Below are positions 16,874-25,151 of a stretch of 64,000 bases of DNA, in pieces. Below the pieces are notes generated by a model, which ran no database searches, had not been told where the DNA came from, and worked only from the letters and a program-made list of their open reading frames with translations. Position 1 is the stretch's first letter. Every line of letters starts with the position of its first letter. The position numbers and the translations under genes are program-made. The stretch spans positions 1 to 64,000 of the forward strand of contig NZ_BCQT01000009.1 in assembly GCF_001552215.1 (NCBI RefSeq). Reading direction: 5' to 3'. Source of the stretch: Actinomadura macra NBRC 14102 (lineage in GTDB: Bacteria > Actinomycetota > Actinomycetes > Streptosporangiales > Streptosporangiaceae).

Positions 16874-18099
16874 CGAGACCACTGGCCCGCGTGGGGCTGC
16901 CCGGCGCGCCGTCCAGGCACGGCGTCACCTGCCCGTACTGCTTCGCGTCCGCGGCGCCGCAGCGGATCCCGTTCCGGTGCCGTGGGCAGGCCGGCCGGAC
17001 CCAGGGATGCGCGCCCGTCCTGGACGAGCGGCTCGCCGCCTACACGGGCTCGACCGCGGGCGCCTCACTGCCGCCGGTGTTCGCCGCGGCGGGGCGCAAG
17101 GGGCGCGCCGACTGCCCCGCGTGCGGGCGCCCGACGGGCAACCGGGTCTGCCCCGAATGCCACAACCCGCTCCCCGCCGCCTACTGCGACTCTCCCGGCC
17201 GGATCGTCGCGCTCGTCGGCGCGAAGAACTCGGGGAAGAGCACCTACATCGCCGTCCTGCTGCACGAGCTGATGAACCGGGTCGGCACCGAGCTGGACGC
17301 CTCGCTCGTGGCCTGCGACGACCGGACGATCGAGCGCTACAAGCGGGACTTCGCCCGCCCGCTGCTGGAGGAGCGGCGGCTGCTGCCGACGACGGCCAGC
17401 GCCACGACGGGCCCCCGCGAACCGCTCGTCTACCTCCTCACCAGAACGAGAAGGGGCCGCTTCGCCCGAGCCCGCAACGACTCCCTGGCGCTCGTCCTGT
17501 TCGACACCGCGGGCGAGGACCTGCGCAGCCGCGAGGTCACCGACCTGCACCTGCGCTACCTGGAGGCGGCCGACGCGATCATCTTCCTCGTCGACCCGCT
17601 GGAACTGCCCGGCGCCCAGGGTGAGCTCCAGCGGGGAGGGGATCCCCCGCACGCCGATCCCGACAGCGAGCCGCTCAACGTCATCGCCCGTGTCACCGAG
17701 GCGCTGCGGCAGCGGCACGGCACCCGGCCCGGCGACCCGCTGCCCGTTCCGGTCGCGGTCGCGCTGACGAAGATCGACGTCCTGCGGCCGTCGCTGCTGC
17801 GGCAGTCGGCACTGCACCGCACCCGTACCGGGACGGGAGTCCTCGACCTGGACGACCGGGACGCCGTGGACGAACAGGTCCGCGCGCTGCTGCACGACTG
17901 GCAGGCCGGGCAGCTCGACACCTATCTCGGGCAGCAGTACGCAGATCACGCCCTGTTCGGGCTGTCGGCGCTCGGCGGCGTCCCGGAGTCCGGGCGGGTC
18001 GGCGCGGGCGGCGTCCGGCCGCACCGCGCCGAAGATCCGCTGCTGTGGCTGCTGTACCGGTTCGGGATGCTCGACGGAGTCCGCCCCGGAGGGACGTGA
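16870..18099 (+). CDS. Zinc-ribbon TRAFAC-type GTPase
   Basis: 409 residues; ATG 16870 overlaps the upstream stop. The N-terminal ~110 residues hold two cysteine clusters (CPYC with CRG...GC, and CPAC with CPEC) forming zinc ribbons. A P-loop NTPase follows: Walker A GAKNSGKST at ~120, Walker B/G3 LVLFDTAGED, and G4 base-recognition LTKID, which indicates guanine specificity. No membrane segment. Context: a GAP1-family protein directly downstream and a second, membrane-anchored zinc-ribbon GTPase after that. Role inferred as a nucleotide-gated switch in the chaperone operon. Confidence 0.85.
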   Translation: MTRPLARVGLPGAPSRHGVTCPYCFASAAPQRIPFRCRGQAGRTQGCAPVLDERLAAYTGSTAGASLPPVFAAAGRKGRADCPACGRPTGNRVCPECHNPLPAAYCDSPGRIVALVGAKNSGKSTYIAVLLHELMNRVGTELDASLVACDDRTIERYKRDFARPLLEERRLLPTTASATTGPREPLVYLLTRTRRGRFARARNDSLALVLFDTAGEDLRSREVTDLHLRYLEAADAIIFLVDPLELPGAQGELQRGGDPPHADPDSEPLNVIARVTEALRQRHGTRPGDPLPVPVAVALTKIDVLRPSLLRQSALHRTRTGTGVLDLDDRDAVDEQVRALLHDWQAGQLDTYLGQQYADHALFGLSALGGVPESGRVGAGGVRPHRAEDPLLWLLYRFGMLDGVRPGGT

Positions 18100-18101
18100 C
18101 G

Positions 18102-20129
18102 GTGGCCTGGCAGCTGCACTACACCTCGGCCCGGCGCGGCCCCACCGGCCGGGCGGGTTTCCAGTTCGTCGCCGAGACGCCCGGCCTGCCCGACGGCGTG
18201 CGGGCGGGCGTGACGCCGTACCTGTCCTACCGTCCGCCGCCGGACGCGCCACTGTCCCCCGACGACACCGAACTGGACCTGTTCCCCGTCTCGCTGCTCT
18301 ACGACCGGGTGGACGGCAGGCCGCTGCTGCTTCGCTGCCGCTACCTCGGCCAGGACTACTCCGGCCGGTACGGCAACTTCTTCGCCCACGCGGTCGTCGC
18401 CGAGCCCGGCGAGCTGGAGGGGCTGCGTCCCGCCGAGCTGTGGCACGCCCCCCTGTGGACCCACGGCCCCGCGCCCGAGCCCGTCCTGGACGAGTTGGAC
18501 GAGCTGACGCCCGGCGCCGTCCTGGACCCCGAGGCCCTGGCCGCCTGGCTCGCCGGTTCCGCGGCCGCCTCCGGTGAGGAGGCGATCCCCCACGCCACAC
18601 CCCGGAACGGATCGGATGACCCGTACGCCACCCTGGCGCGCCTGGTGGACGCCGTCGCGGGCGTCCTCGACCAGGGGCACGGGCGGGTCGTCCTCATCGC
18701 CGGGGACGTCGAGCTGATCGTCCGCTGGATCGCGGTGGTGTCCTACTCGCTGCCGGTGGCGGCCGCGGCCGGACTGTCGTTCGTCACCTACACCGCCGAT
18801 CCGGACGGCGCCGCGCAACGCCTCGTCGGCACCACGCCGGACGTCTGGGCCGCCGTGCGCCACCACACGTCCCATGCCGCCGCCATCGACCTGCGAGGCG
18901 GCGGGACGGCGGCCGAACCCGCCCTTGCCGGTCCGTCGCGCTTCGCCCGCACGGTCGCGGACTGCTGGCGCGACGCGGACTTCGCCGGCCTCGACGCGCT
19001 CGCCGAACTGGCCCATCTGAGCGCCGCCACACCCGACGGGGCGGCGGCGCTGCTGGCGCTGTGCCGGGGCGACGCCACGGTGACGGCGGGCGAGGAGGAG
19101 ACGGCGGCGCGGCTGCTGTCACGGCTCGGCGACGCCGGCCCGGGCTCGCCACTGCTGGACAGCCTGGTGTCGGGGCTCGCCGAGGCCGGGCGGCGCGAGC
19201 TCACCGCCGCCACCTGCGACCTGCTGTTCGAGCACGCCGGGCGGTTGCGGGCCGCCCCATCGGTGGCGGTCGCGGTGCTGGCGTCGGTGGGCCGGCGGCG
19301 GCCGGACCGGCGCGTCGCCGTGACCGGTGAGCTGCTGCGCCTCGGCACGCGGGAGGGCGCGGAGAGCGGCACGGTGGGCGGGGACCTCGACGCGGCGCTG
19401 GACGCCGTATGGACGACGCCGCCGTCCGCGTCCGAATGCGTCGCGCTGCTGGACGCGCATCCCGCGGCGATGGCGGAGCGCCCGGCGCTGGCGGCGCTGC
19501 CGTGCCGCGCGTTCGCCCTGCTGGCCGAGTCCCACGCGGGCCCGCCCGGCAGCGCGGGCCGGACCGATTCGGCGCTGGCGGACGCGGCGGCGCTGCAACT
19601 CGCCGCGCGCGTCCGCGCCGTTCTGCCGCACGGCTCCGCTGGCTGCGACGCGACGGTCGTCCAGGCGCACGCCGACGCCATCACCGCCGACGGCCCCCAG
19701 GGAGCCGCGCGGGCACTGGAGGAGATGACCGGCGTGGCCGGCGCGAACGCCCGGCTGGCGGACGCGGCGTTCACCGGCGCGGCCCGGCGGCTGTGCCGGC
19801 GGCCGCCACGGTTCCGCGCCGCGCTGCTCGCCGCCGTGTCCACCGCCGTGCGGGCGAGGCTCGGCGGGCAGTGGACGGCGGAACTGCCCGGCCGGGCGCG
19901 CGCCGGGCGCGCACCGCTGCGCGCCGCGGAGATCGAGCAGCGCAACCAGCTCGTCGAGGTGGTGCTGAGGCTGCGCAAGCGCGGCGTCACCGAACCGGCC
20001 CTGGAGACGTGGGCGCGGGCGGCCGCCGCGCGGTGGCTCGCCGGCCGCCAGCTCGACTCCCACCTCGCGGGCGAGCCGCAACTTCAGGCGGCGCTGAAGG
20101 ACCTCCTCGCCGAGGCCAGGGGGAGGTGA
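18102..20129 (+). CDS. GTPase-associated protein 1 (GAP1) family protein
   Basis: 675 residues from GTG 18102, nine bases after GGAGG; GTG 18096, overlapping the previous stop, is an alternative. The N terminus (WQLHYTSARRGPTGRAGFQFVAETPGLP, then YLGQDYSGRYGNFFAH) is the GAP1 N-terminal domain type found beside TRAFAC-like GTPases in actinobacteria. The middle and C-terminal parts are Ala/Leu/Arg-rich helical repeats. No catalytic residues can be named from sequence. Lying between two GTPase genes with 2-3 bp gaps, it probably binds or regulates one or both; whether it stimulates GTP hydrolysis is not known to me. Confidence 0.8.
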   Translation: MAWQLHYTSARRGPTGRAGFQFVAETPGLPDGVRAGVTPYLSYRPPPDAPLSPDDTELDLFPVSLLYDRVDGRPLLLRCRYLGQDYSGRYGNFFAHAVVAEPGELEGLRPAELWHAPLWTHGPAPEPVLDELDELTPGAVLDPEALAAWLAGSAAASGEEAIPHATPRNGSDDPYATLARLVDAVAGVLDQGHGRVVLIAGDVELIVRWIAVVSYSLPVAAAAGLSFVTYTADPDGAAQRLVGTTPDVWAAVRHHTSHAAAIDLRGGGTAAEPALAGPSRFARTVADCWRDADFAGLDALAELAHLSAATPDGAAALLALCRGDATVTAGEEETAARLLSRLGDAGPGSPLLDSLVSGLAEAGRRELTAATCDLLFEHAGRLRAAPSVAVAVLASVGRRRPDRRVAVTGELLRLGTREGAESGTVGGDLDAALDAVWTTPPSASECVALLDAHPAAMAERPALAALPCRAFALLAESHAGPPGSAGRTDSALADAAALQLAARVRAVLPHGSAGCDATVVQAHADAITADGPQGAARALEEMTGVAGANARLADAAFTGAARRLCRRPPRFRAALLAAVSTAVRARLGGQWTAELPGRARAGRAPLRAAEIEQRNQLVEVVLRLRKRGVTEPALETWARAAAARWLAGRQLDSHLAGEPQLQAALKDLLAEARGR

Positions 20130-20132
20130 GGT

Positions 20133-21860
20133 GTGCATCCGATCATCGTGCTGATCCTGATCGCGGTATGGCTCGGCGCCATGTGGCTCGGCTTCATGGT
20201 CGTGTTCCCGGTGCTGTTCCCGGCGACGCTGATCGTCGCCGGGGCCGCCGCGCTCGGCCTGTACTACCTGCACGCGTGCCGGACGCTCGCGCCGTCCACG
20301 CTGGAGGGTCCCTCGCCGGTCGCCTCGCCGACGGTCGCCTACCGGCACTACCTGCTCGCCCAGGTGTGGCGCGACTGGTGGGCGATCACACGGACGGTCG
20401 TCCCGCAGGTGTGGAAGACCGCCTCGGGGATCGTGGTGAAGCTGACCCGTACTCTGCTGCTCGGCGGGCTGTGGGGGTTCTTCGCCTTCCCGATCTGGGC
20501 GGCGCTGTGCGCGGGCATCGCCACCGCCGCCGTCCCCGCCGTGGTGTTCGTGCTGGCGCTCACCGTCCTGTACGGGCTGGTCGCGGCGATCGGCCTCGCG
20601 GGATGGCTGGCGTGCGTGCTGGTCCTGGCGGCGGTCGAGCGGGTGTTCATGGCGTACGGGCGGATCCTCCAGACCTGCCCGCACCCGTTCTGTTACGAGC
20701 GGATCGGACTACCGGAGTACGAATGCCCGGGCTGCGGCGCGCGGCACCGGCGGCTGACGCCGGGAGCGGGCGGTGCGTTCCGCCATGTGTGCCGTTGCGG
20801 TGCGCGCCTGCCCACCACCGTCCCGCTGGGACGTTTCCGACTGGCCGCCTACTGCCCGCACTGCAACGGCCGGCTGCCGGACCGGATCGGCCGGGTCCGC
20901 GTGGAGCCGCTGCCGTTCGTCGGCGGTCCCGCAGCGGGCAAGACCACCTTCATGGTGCTCGGCATCCGGGCCTTGCACGCGCGCGCGCAGGCCGTCCATG
21001 GACGGCTGACGTTCGTAGAACAGCGGCACGCACAGGCCTACGCGGGCGCCATACGCGAGTTCCAGCGTGGCGGACGTCCTGCCAAGACCGGACCCGAACT
21101 GCCGCTCGCCACCATGGTGGACGTGGATCTTCCAGGGCGCGCCCGGCGCATCCTCTACCTCTTCGATCCGGCAGGGGAGCATTACACGGGCGCCACAGAA
21201 GTCGAGTCCCTGCGTTACCTCGACCACGGTGAGGCGCTGCTGTTCGTCGTGGACCCGTTCGCGCTCCCCCAGGTCCGCCGGGCCCTCACCGAAGACGAAC
21301 GGCGGCTGGTGGACGGCTCCGCGGTCTCCTCCGAGGAGGACCCGGCCGACACCCTCCAGCGGGTGCTGAACGAGCTGCGCTCCCGTCCCGACCAGGGGCG
21401 GCAGAAGCGGGTCGCCGTGATCGTCACCAAGACCGACCTGCTGGCCCGCACCGAGATCGGCCGCTGCCTGGAACACGAGCCCGACCTGCGGGACTGGCTC
21501 GGTCGCGTCGGGCTCGGCAACACCGTCCGGACCCTGGACCAGGTCGCGGGCCAGGTCCGCTACTTCGGCTCCGGCCTGGCCACCGAACCCGCCGACGTCG
21601 CCGACCTGCTCGGCTGGGCCTCGGGGCTGGCCGCTCCCCCGGCCGCGGACGACCGTCCAGCCACCGCGTCGGGCGAGGGCCAGGAGGTGCCCGGGACCGC
21701 GCCGTTGCGCGCGCCCTGGCCGGTACGCGGGCGCGGCACCGGGCGCGTCCCGGCCGGCTACCAGGCCGGACGCTGGGCCGTCCTCGCCGGATTGTCGGTC
21801 CTGACGATCGCCACGGTGACCGGAGCGGTCGTCGCCGCGGCGGAGCGATTCCCGTACTGA
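20133..21860 (+). CDS. Membrane-anchored zinc-ribbon GTPase
   Basis: 575 residues from GTG 20133. Four or so transmembrane helices in the first ~175 residues (two at 3-50, more at 108-170), then cysteine-rich zinc ribbons (CPHPFCYERIG, CPGCGARH, CRCGA, CPHCNGR), then a P-loop GTPase: Walker A GGPAAGKTT, G3 LFDPAGEHY, G4 VTKTDLL. A single C-terminal helix (WAVLAGLSVLTIATVTGAVV) closes the protein. It matches the soluble GTPase two genes upstream in having zinc ribbons before the GTPase core, so the operon encodes a cytosolic and a membrane form. Last gene of the operon. Confidence 0.85.
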   Translation: MHPIIVLILIAVWLGAMWLGFMVVFPVLFPATLIVAGAAALGLYYLHACRTLAPSTLEGPSPVASPTVAYRHYLLAQVWRDWWAITRTVVPQVWKTASGIVVKLTRTLLLGGLWGFFAFPIWAALCAGIATAAVPAVVFVLALTVLYGLVAAIGLAGWLACVLVLAAVERVFMAYGRILQTCPHPFCYERIGLPEYECPGCGARHRRLTPGAGGAFRHVCRCGARLPTTVPLGRFRLAAYCPHCNGRLPDRIGRVRVEPLPFVGGPAAGKTTFMVLGIRALHARAQAVHGRLTFVEQRHAQAYAGAIREFQRGGRPAKTGPELPLATMVDVDLPGRARRILYLFDPAGEHYTGATEVESLRYLDHGEALLFVVDPFALPQVRRALTEDERRLVDGSAVSSEEDPADTLQRVLNELRSRPDQGRQKRVAVIVTKTDLLARTEIGRCLEHEPDLRDWLGRVGLGNTVRTLDQVAGQVRYFGSGLATEPADVADLLGWASGLAAPPAADDRPATASGEGQEVPGTAPLRAPWPVRGRGTGRVPAGYQAGRWAVLAGLSVLTIATVTGAVVAAAERFPY

Positions 21861-21925
21861 CCGTGATGTGACGGACACCACTTCCTGACGAGGCAGATAA
21901 CGTACCGTCATCGCGTTAAGGCTCT

Positions 21926-21943
21926 CGGAGCCGATCGGCTCCG
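21926..21943. promoter_or_regulatory. Perfect 18-bp palindrome before the MFS gene
   Basis: CGGAGCCGATCGGCTCCG reads identically on both strands. It lies 66 bp after the end of the GTPase operon and 54 bp before the MFS start, so it may be an operator for the exporter or the stem of a terminator (no loop, hence less likely). Confidence 0.5.
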
Positions 21944-21997
21944 CGCCCCTCCGCCTGAGCCATGCACGCCGGCCGCCGACCCCCCACGGAGACCCCC

Positions 21998-23251
21998 ATG
22001 TCCCAGACGGCCACCCCGTCCCAGACCCGGGCCGCCGCACCCGACCGGCGGCTCGCGCTGCTCCTCATCCTGGGCACGCTGACTGCCGTCGCGCCCCTGT
22101 CGATCGACATGTACCTGCCGGCCCTGCCGGAACTGGCCTCGGACCTGTCGACCGGCGCGATGCAGACCCAGCTCACCCTGACCGCCTGCGTGATCGGACT
22201 CGCCGTCGGGCAGATCGTCGCGGGCCCGCTCAGCGACGCGCTCGGCCGCCGCCGCCCGCTGCTGATCGGGGTCGCCGCGTACGCGATCACCTCGCTGCTG
22301 TGCGTCGCCGCGCCGAACGTGGAGACGTTCATCGCGCTGCGCCTCGTCCAGGGCGCGACCGGTGCCGCCGGGATCGTCATCGGCCGCGCCATCGTCCAGG
22401 ACCTCTACGACGGCGTCGCGGCGGCGAAGTTCTTCTCGCTGCTCATGCTGGTGAACGGGCTGGCCCCCGTCCTCGCGCCGGTGTTCGGCGGGCAGTTGCT
22501 GCGGCTGATGCCCTGGCCGGGCGTGTTCGCCGTCCTCGCCGGGATGGGCGTCGCGCTGTTCCTGGCCGCCCTGCTCGGGCTGAAGGAGACCCTGCCGCCG
22601 GACGGCCGCCAGACCGGCGGAGCCCGCGCCACGCTGGCGACCTTCCGCGAGTTGTCCCGCGACCGCGCGTTCACCGGCTACGGCCTGGCCGGCGCGCTGA
22701 CGTTCGGCGCGCTGTTCACCTACATCTCCGGCTCCCCCTTCGTCCTCCAGGACATCTACCATCTGTCCCCGCAGGGGTTCAGCGTCGTCTTCGGCGTCAA
22801 CTCGCTCGGCATCATCGCCGTCGGCCAGATCAGCGGCATGCTCGCCGGACGCGTCCGGCTGGAGCGGCTGCTGGCCGCCGGCCTGACGATCATCGCCGGC
22901 GGCGGCGTGGCCCTGCCGATCCTCATCCTCGCCGGGACGGGCCTCGCCGGGATCCTGCCCGCGCTGTTCCTGGTCGCGGCGGGTCAGGGCCTGATCATCC
23001 CGAACGCGACGGCCCTGGCCCTGACCGACCGCCCCCCGTACGTCGCCGGGAGCGCCTCCGCCCTGCTCGGCCTGACCCAGTTCGCCATCGGTGGCGCCGT
23101 CGCCCCCCTGGCCGGTATCGCCGGCCCCGACACCGCCATGCCCATGTCCCTCACCATCGCCGCCCTCGCCCTCGCCGCCGCCGCCATCACCCTCACCACC
23201 CGCTCCGCCCCACCGCACGCCACGGCGAAAGACGACCGCCGCAACCCCTGA
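21998..23251 (+). CDS. Bcr/CflA family MFS drug efflux transporter
   Basis: 417 residues from ATG 21998, preceded by GGAGA; an upstream in-frame ATG at 21962 lacks a ribosome site. Twelve hydrophobic helices; the first loop shows the subfamily signature PLSIDMYLPALPEL and the MFS motif GPLSDALGRRRPLL between helices 2 and 3. Bcr/CflA proteins export drugs such as bicyclomycin, chloramphenicol and sulfonamides by proton antiport. Convergent with the PadR regulator gene. Confidence 0.93.
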   Translation: MSQTATPSQTRAAAPDRRLALLLILGTLTAVAPLSIDMYLPALPELASDLSTGAMQTQLTLTACVIGLAVGQIVAGPLSDALGRRRPLLIGVAAYAITSLLCVAAPNVETFIALRLVQGATGAAGIVIGRAIVQDLYDGVAAAKFFSLLMLVNGLAPVLAPVFGGQLLRLMPWPGVFAVLAGMGVALFLAALLGLKETLPPDGRQTGGARATLATFRELSRDRAFTGYGLAGALTFGALFTYISGSPFVLQDIYHLSPQGFSVVFGVNSLGIIAVGQISGMLAGRVRLERLLAAGLTIIAGGGVALPILILAGTGLAGILPALFLVAAGQGLIIPNATALALTDRPPYVAGSASALLGLTQFAIGGAVAPLAGIAGPDTAMPMSLTIAALALAAAAITLTTRSAPPHATAKDDRRNP

Positions 23252-23325
23252 CCGAACATCACGCCAAGTAATGCTCTGATCGCCGAAGTGGCGGGGCAGG
23301 TCGCGCGTAGGCAGGGCGCCCTGCG

Positions 23326-23841
23326 TCACGTCGTGCTCTTCGTCCAGTGGGTCTCGCACGCGTCCAGCCACCGCAGGTCGGCCTGGAGCCGCAGGATCGC
23401 TCCCTCCAGCAGCAGGCCGGCGCCCGATCCGTCCGGCTGGCTGAGCACGGTCCGCTGGGCGCCGGCCAGGCGGCGCAGCAGCTCGCTGCGCTGGGCTTCC
23501 ACGATCGCGACCGGGTCGCCGAGGCCCGACGCGGCTGCGGCGGCCAGCTTCAGGTGGAACTCCGTGGGCGCCGCGCGCTCCCAGTCCAGCTCGCCCAGCC
23601 AGGCGGTGACACGGTCCCGCCCGGCCAGGGTGAGTTCGTAGACCTTGCGGTCGGGGCGGTCGATCTGGCCCACGACGCGCGCATGGGCCAGCCCCGCCTT
23701 CTCCAGGCGCCGCAGCGTCACGTAGATCTGTCCGCCGTTGAGACCCTCACCGAGCGGTCCGAGCGTCTCGCACAGGCGTGCGCGGAGTTCGTAGCCGTGC
23801 GACGGTTCCTTGGCCAGCAGCGCGAGCACGATGTCCTGCAT
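23326..23841 (-). CDS. PadR family transcriptional regulator
   Basis: 171 residues from ATG 23841. PadR N-terminal winged helix: MQDIVLALLAKEPSHGYELRARL, then GLNGGQIYVTLRRLEKAGLAHAR; the C-terminal part is a PadR-type dimerisation helix set. I prefer ATG 23841 (AGGGG six bases upstream) over ATG 23868 because a palindromic operator sits at 23870-23882, immediately beyond. PadR proteins usually repress their own gene and efflux genes; the MFS gene next door is convergent, so control of it would need a separate site. Confidence 0.9.
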   Translation of the reverse strand: MQDIVLALLAKEPSHGYELRARLCETLGPLGEGLNGGQIYVTLRRLEKAGLAHARVVGQIDRPDRKVYELTLAGRDRVTAWLGELDWERAAPTEFHLKLAAAAASGLGDPVAIVEAQRSELLRRLAGAQRTVLSQPDGSGAGLLLEGAILRLQADLRWLDACETHWTKSTT

Positions 23842-23869
23842 GGGCGACCCCTTAACGGTCAGCCCCATA

Positions 23870-23882
23870 GATAACGGTTATC
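23870..23882. promoter_or_regulatory. Palindromic operator upstream of padR-like gene
   Basis: GATAAC (23870-23875) and GTTATC (23877-23882) form a perfect inverted repeat around one base, 29 bp upstream of the PadR start and in AT-rich sequence. Position and symmetry fit autoregulation by PadR; the same stretch also serves the divergent HtrA-like gene. Confidence 0.65.
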
Positions 23883-23955
23883 CAGCTTGGGCGTCAAGGA
23901 CTATTCACGGGAGATCGGGAATCATTGGAGGAACTACCGCGAGGGAGGCACGCCG

Positions 23956-25023
23956 GTGAGCGAGATCCCGGAGCGGCGCGGCGCCCGCGCCGCCGTCCTG
24001 ATCATCCTGGTCGCGCTGACGGCCCTGGTCGCCCCCGCCTGCCGTCCCGTCGAGGAAGCCGCGGAGGCCCCGCCGGTCGCCGCGACGCCCACCCGGCACG
24101 CCAAGCCCAGCGGACGCCGGCCCGGCGTCGTCAACATCGACACCGAGCAGGGCCTCAACAGCACCACCGCCGCCGGGACGGGCATCGTCCTGGACCCCTC
24201 GGGGTTCGTGCTGACCAACAACCACGTCATCCAGGGCGCCACCTCGATCAAGGGCACCGACACCGACAACCGGCGCGGCTACCCGGCGCAGGTCGTCGGC
24301 TACGACAGGGCCGGCGACATCGCGGTGATCCGGCTCACCGGCGCGACCGGCCTCAAGCCCGCCGCGTTCGGCGACGCCTCCACCGTTCGCGTCGGCGACC
24401 CGGTCACCGCCGTGGGCAACGCGGGCGGCAAGGGCGGTACCCCCACCGTCGTCACCGGCCGCGTCATCTCGCTCGGGCAGGCCGTCACCGCCCGGGACGA
24501 GAGCGACGGCACCTCCGAGCGGCTCACCGGGCTGATCGAGACCAGCGCCCCGATCAGGCCGGGCGACTCCGGCGGCCCCCTGCTGGACGCCGGCGGCCGG
24601 GTCATCGGCATCAACACCGCCGCGTCCGGCGGGACCGAGATGCGGCGGAAGGGCGCACGCCGGGGCTATGCCATCCCCTCCGGCCGCGCGCTGGAGATCG
24701 CCCGCCAGATCCAGCGCGGCCAGGCGTCCCGCACGGTCCACATCGGCCCGACGGCCCTGCTCGGCGTCAAGGTCCGCGGCGCCGGCGGCACCGCGGGCGC
24801 GCTGGTCGCCGAGGTCGTCCCCGGTACCCCCGCCGACGCCGCCGGCGTCCCCGTCGGCGTCGTCATCGTGTCCCTGGGCGGCAGCCCCGTCGACTCCCCC
24901 GCCACGCTCACCGACCTGATGCTCTCCCACCATCCCGGCGACACCGTCCGCATCGAGTGGACGACCCCCCAGGGCGCCCGCCAGTACAGCGACCTGCACC
25001 TCACCAGCGGCCCGCCGCAGTGA
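23956..25023 (+). CDS. HtrA-like S1C serine protease with PDZ domain
   Basis: 355 residues from GTG 23956, seven bases after GGGAGG. N-terminal hydrophobic segment AAVLIILVALTALVAPAC may be a signal or anchor; its Cys could be lipidated though the lipobox is imperfect. Trypsin-like domain with catalytic His in TNNHVI, Asp in GDIAVIRL and Ser in RPGDSGGPL. A PDZ domain follows from ~270 (LLGVKVRG ... VPGTPADAAGVPVGVVIVSLGG). Envelope protein quality control is the family role. Divergent from PadR. Confidence 0.92.
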   Translation: MSEIPERRGARAAVLIILVALTALVAPACRPVEEAAEAPPVAATPTRHAKPSGRRPGVVNIDTEQGLNSTTAAGTGIVLDPSGFVLTNNHVIQGATSIKGTDTDNRRGYPAQVVGYDRAGDIAVIRLTGATGLKPAAFGDASTVRVGDPVTAVGNAGGKGGTPTVVTGRVISLGQAVTARDESDGTSERLTGLIETSAPIRPGDSGGPLLDAGGRVIGINTAASGGTEMRRKGARRGYAIPSGRALEIARQIQRGQASRTVHIGPTALLGVKVRGAGGTAGALVAEVVPGTPADAAGVPVGVVIVSLGGSPVDSPATLTDLMLSHHPGDTVRIEWTTPQGARQYSDLHLTSGPPQ

Positions 25024-25151
25024 CGCGGGCGCGCCCGGGACGGCACGCGCGGAGTCCTGACGTCCGTCCAGCGGAATGCCGGCCGGTGCCGGAAACGCCA
25101 GGTCGTGGCACAGTGGGGGGACCGAGACCCCCGATCCCGAGGATGTGAGCG

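Noticed and set aside
12701..16882. 1393-residue open frame on the minus strand opposite Hsp70 and the FN3-like protein
   Set aside because: Antisense shadow of well-supported genes in GC-rich DNA; low-complexity Gly/Arg/Asp composition and no domain motifs.
23311..23324. 14-bp palindrome GCAGGGCGCCCTGC as an operator
   Set aside because: It sits at the 3' end of the PadR gene, between convergent genes, so it is more likely a chance or weak terminator element.
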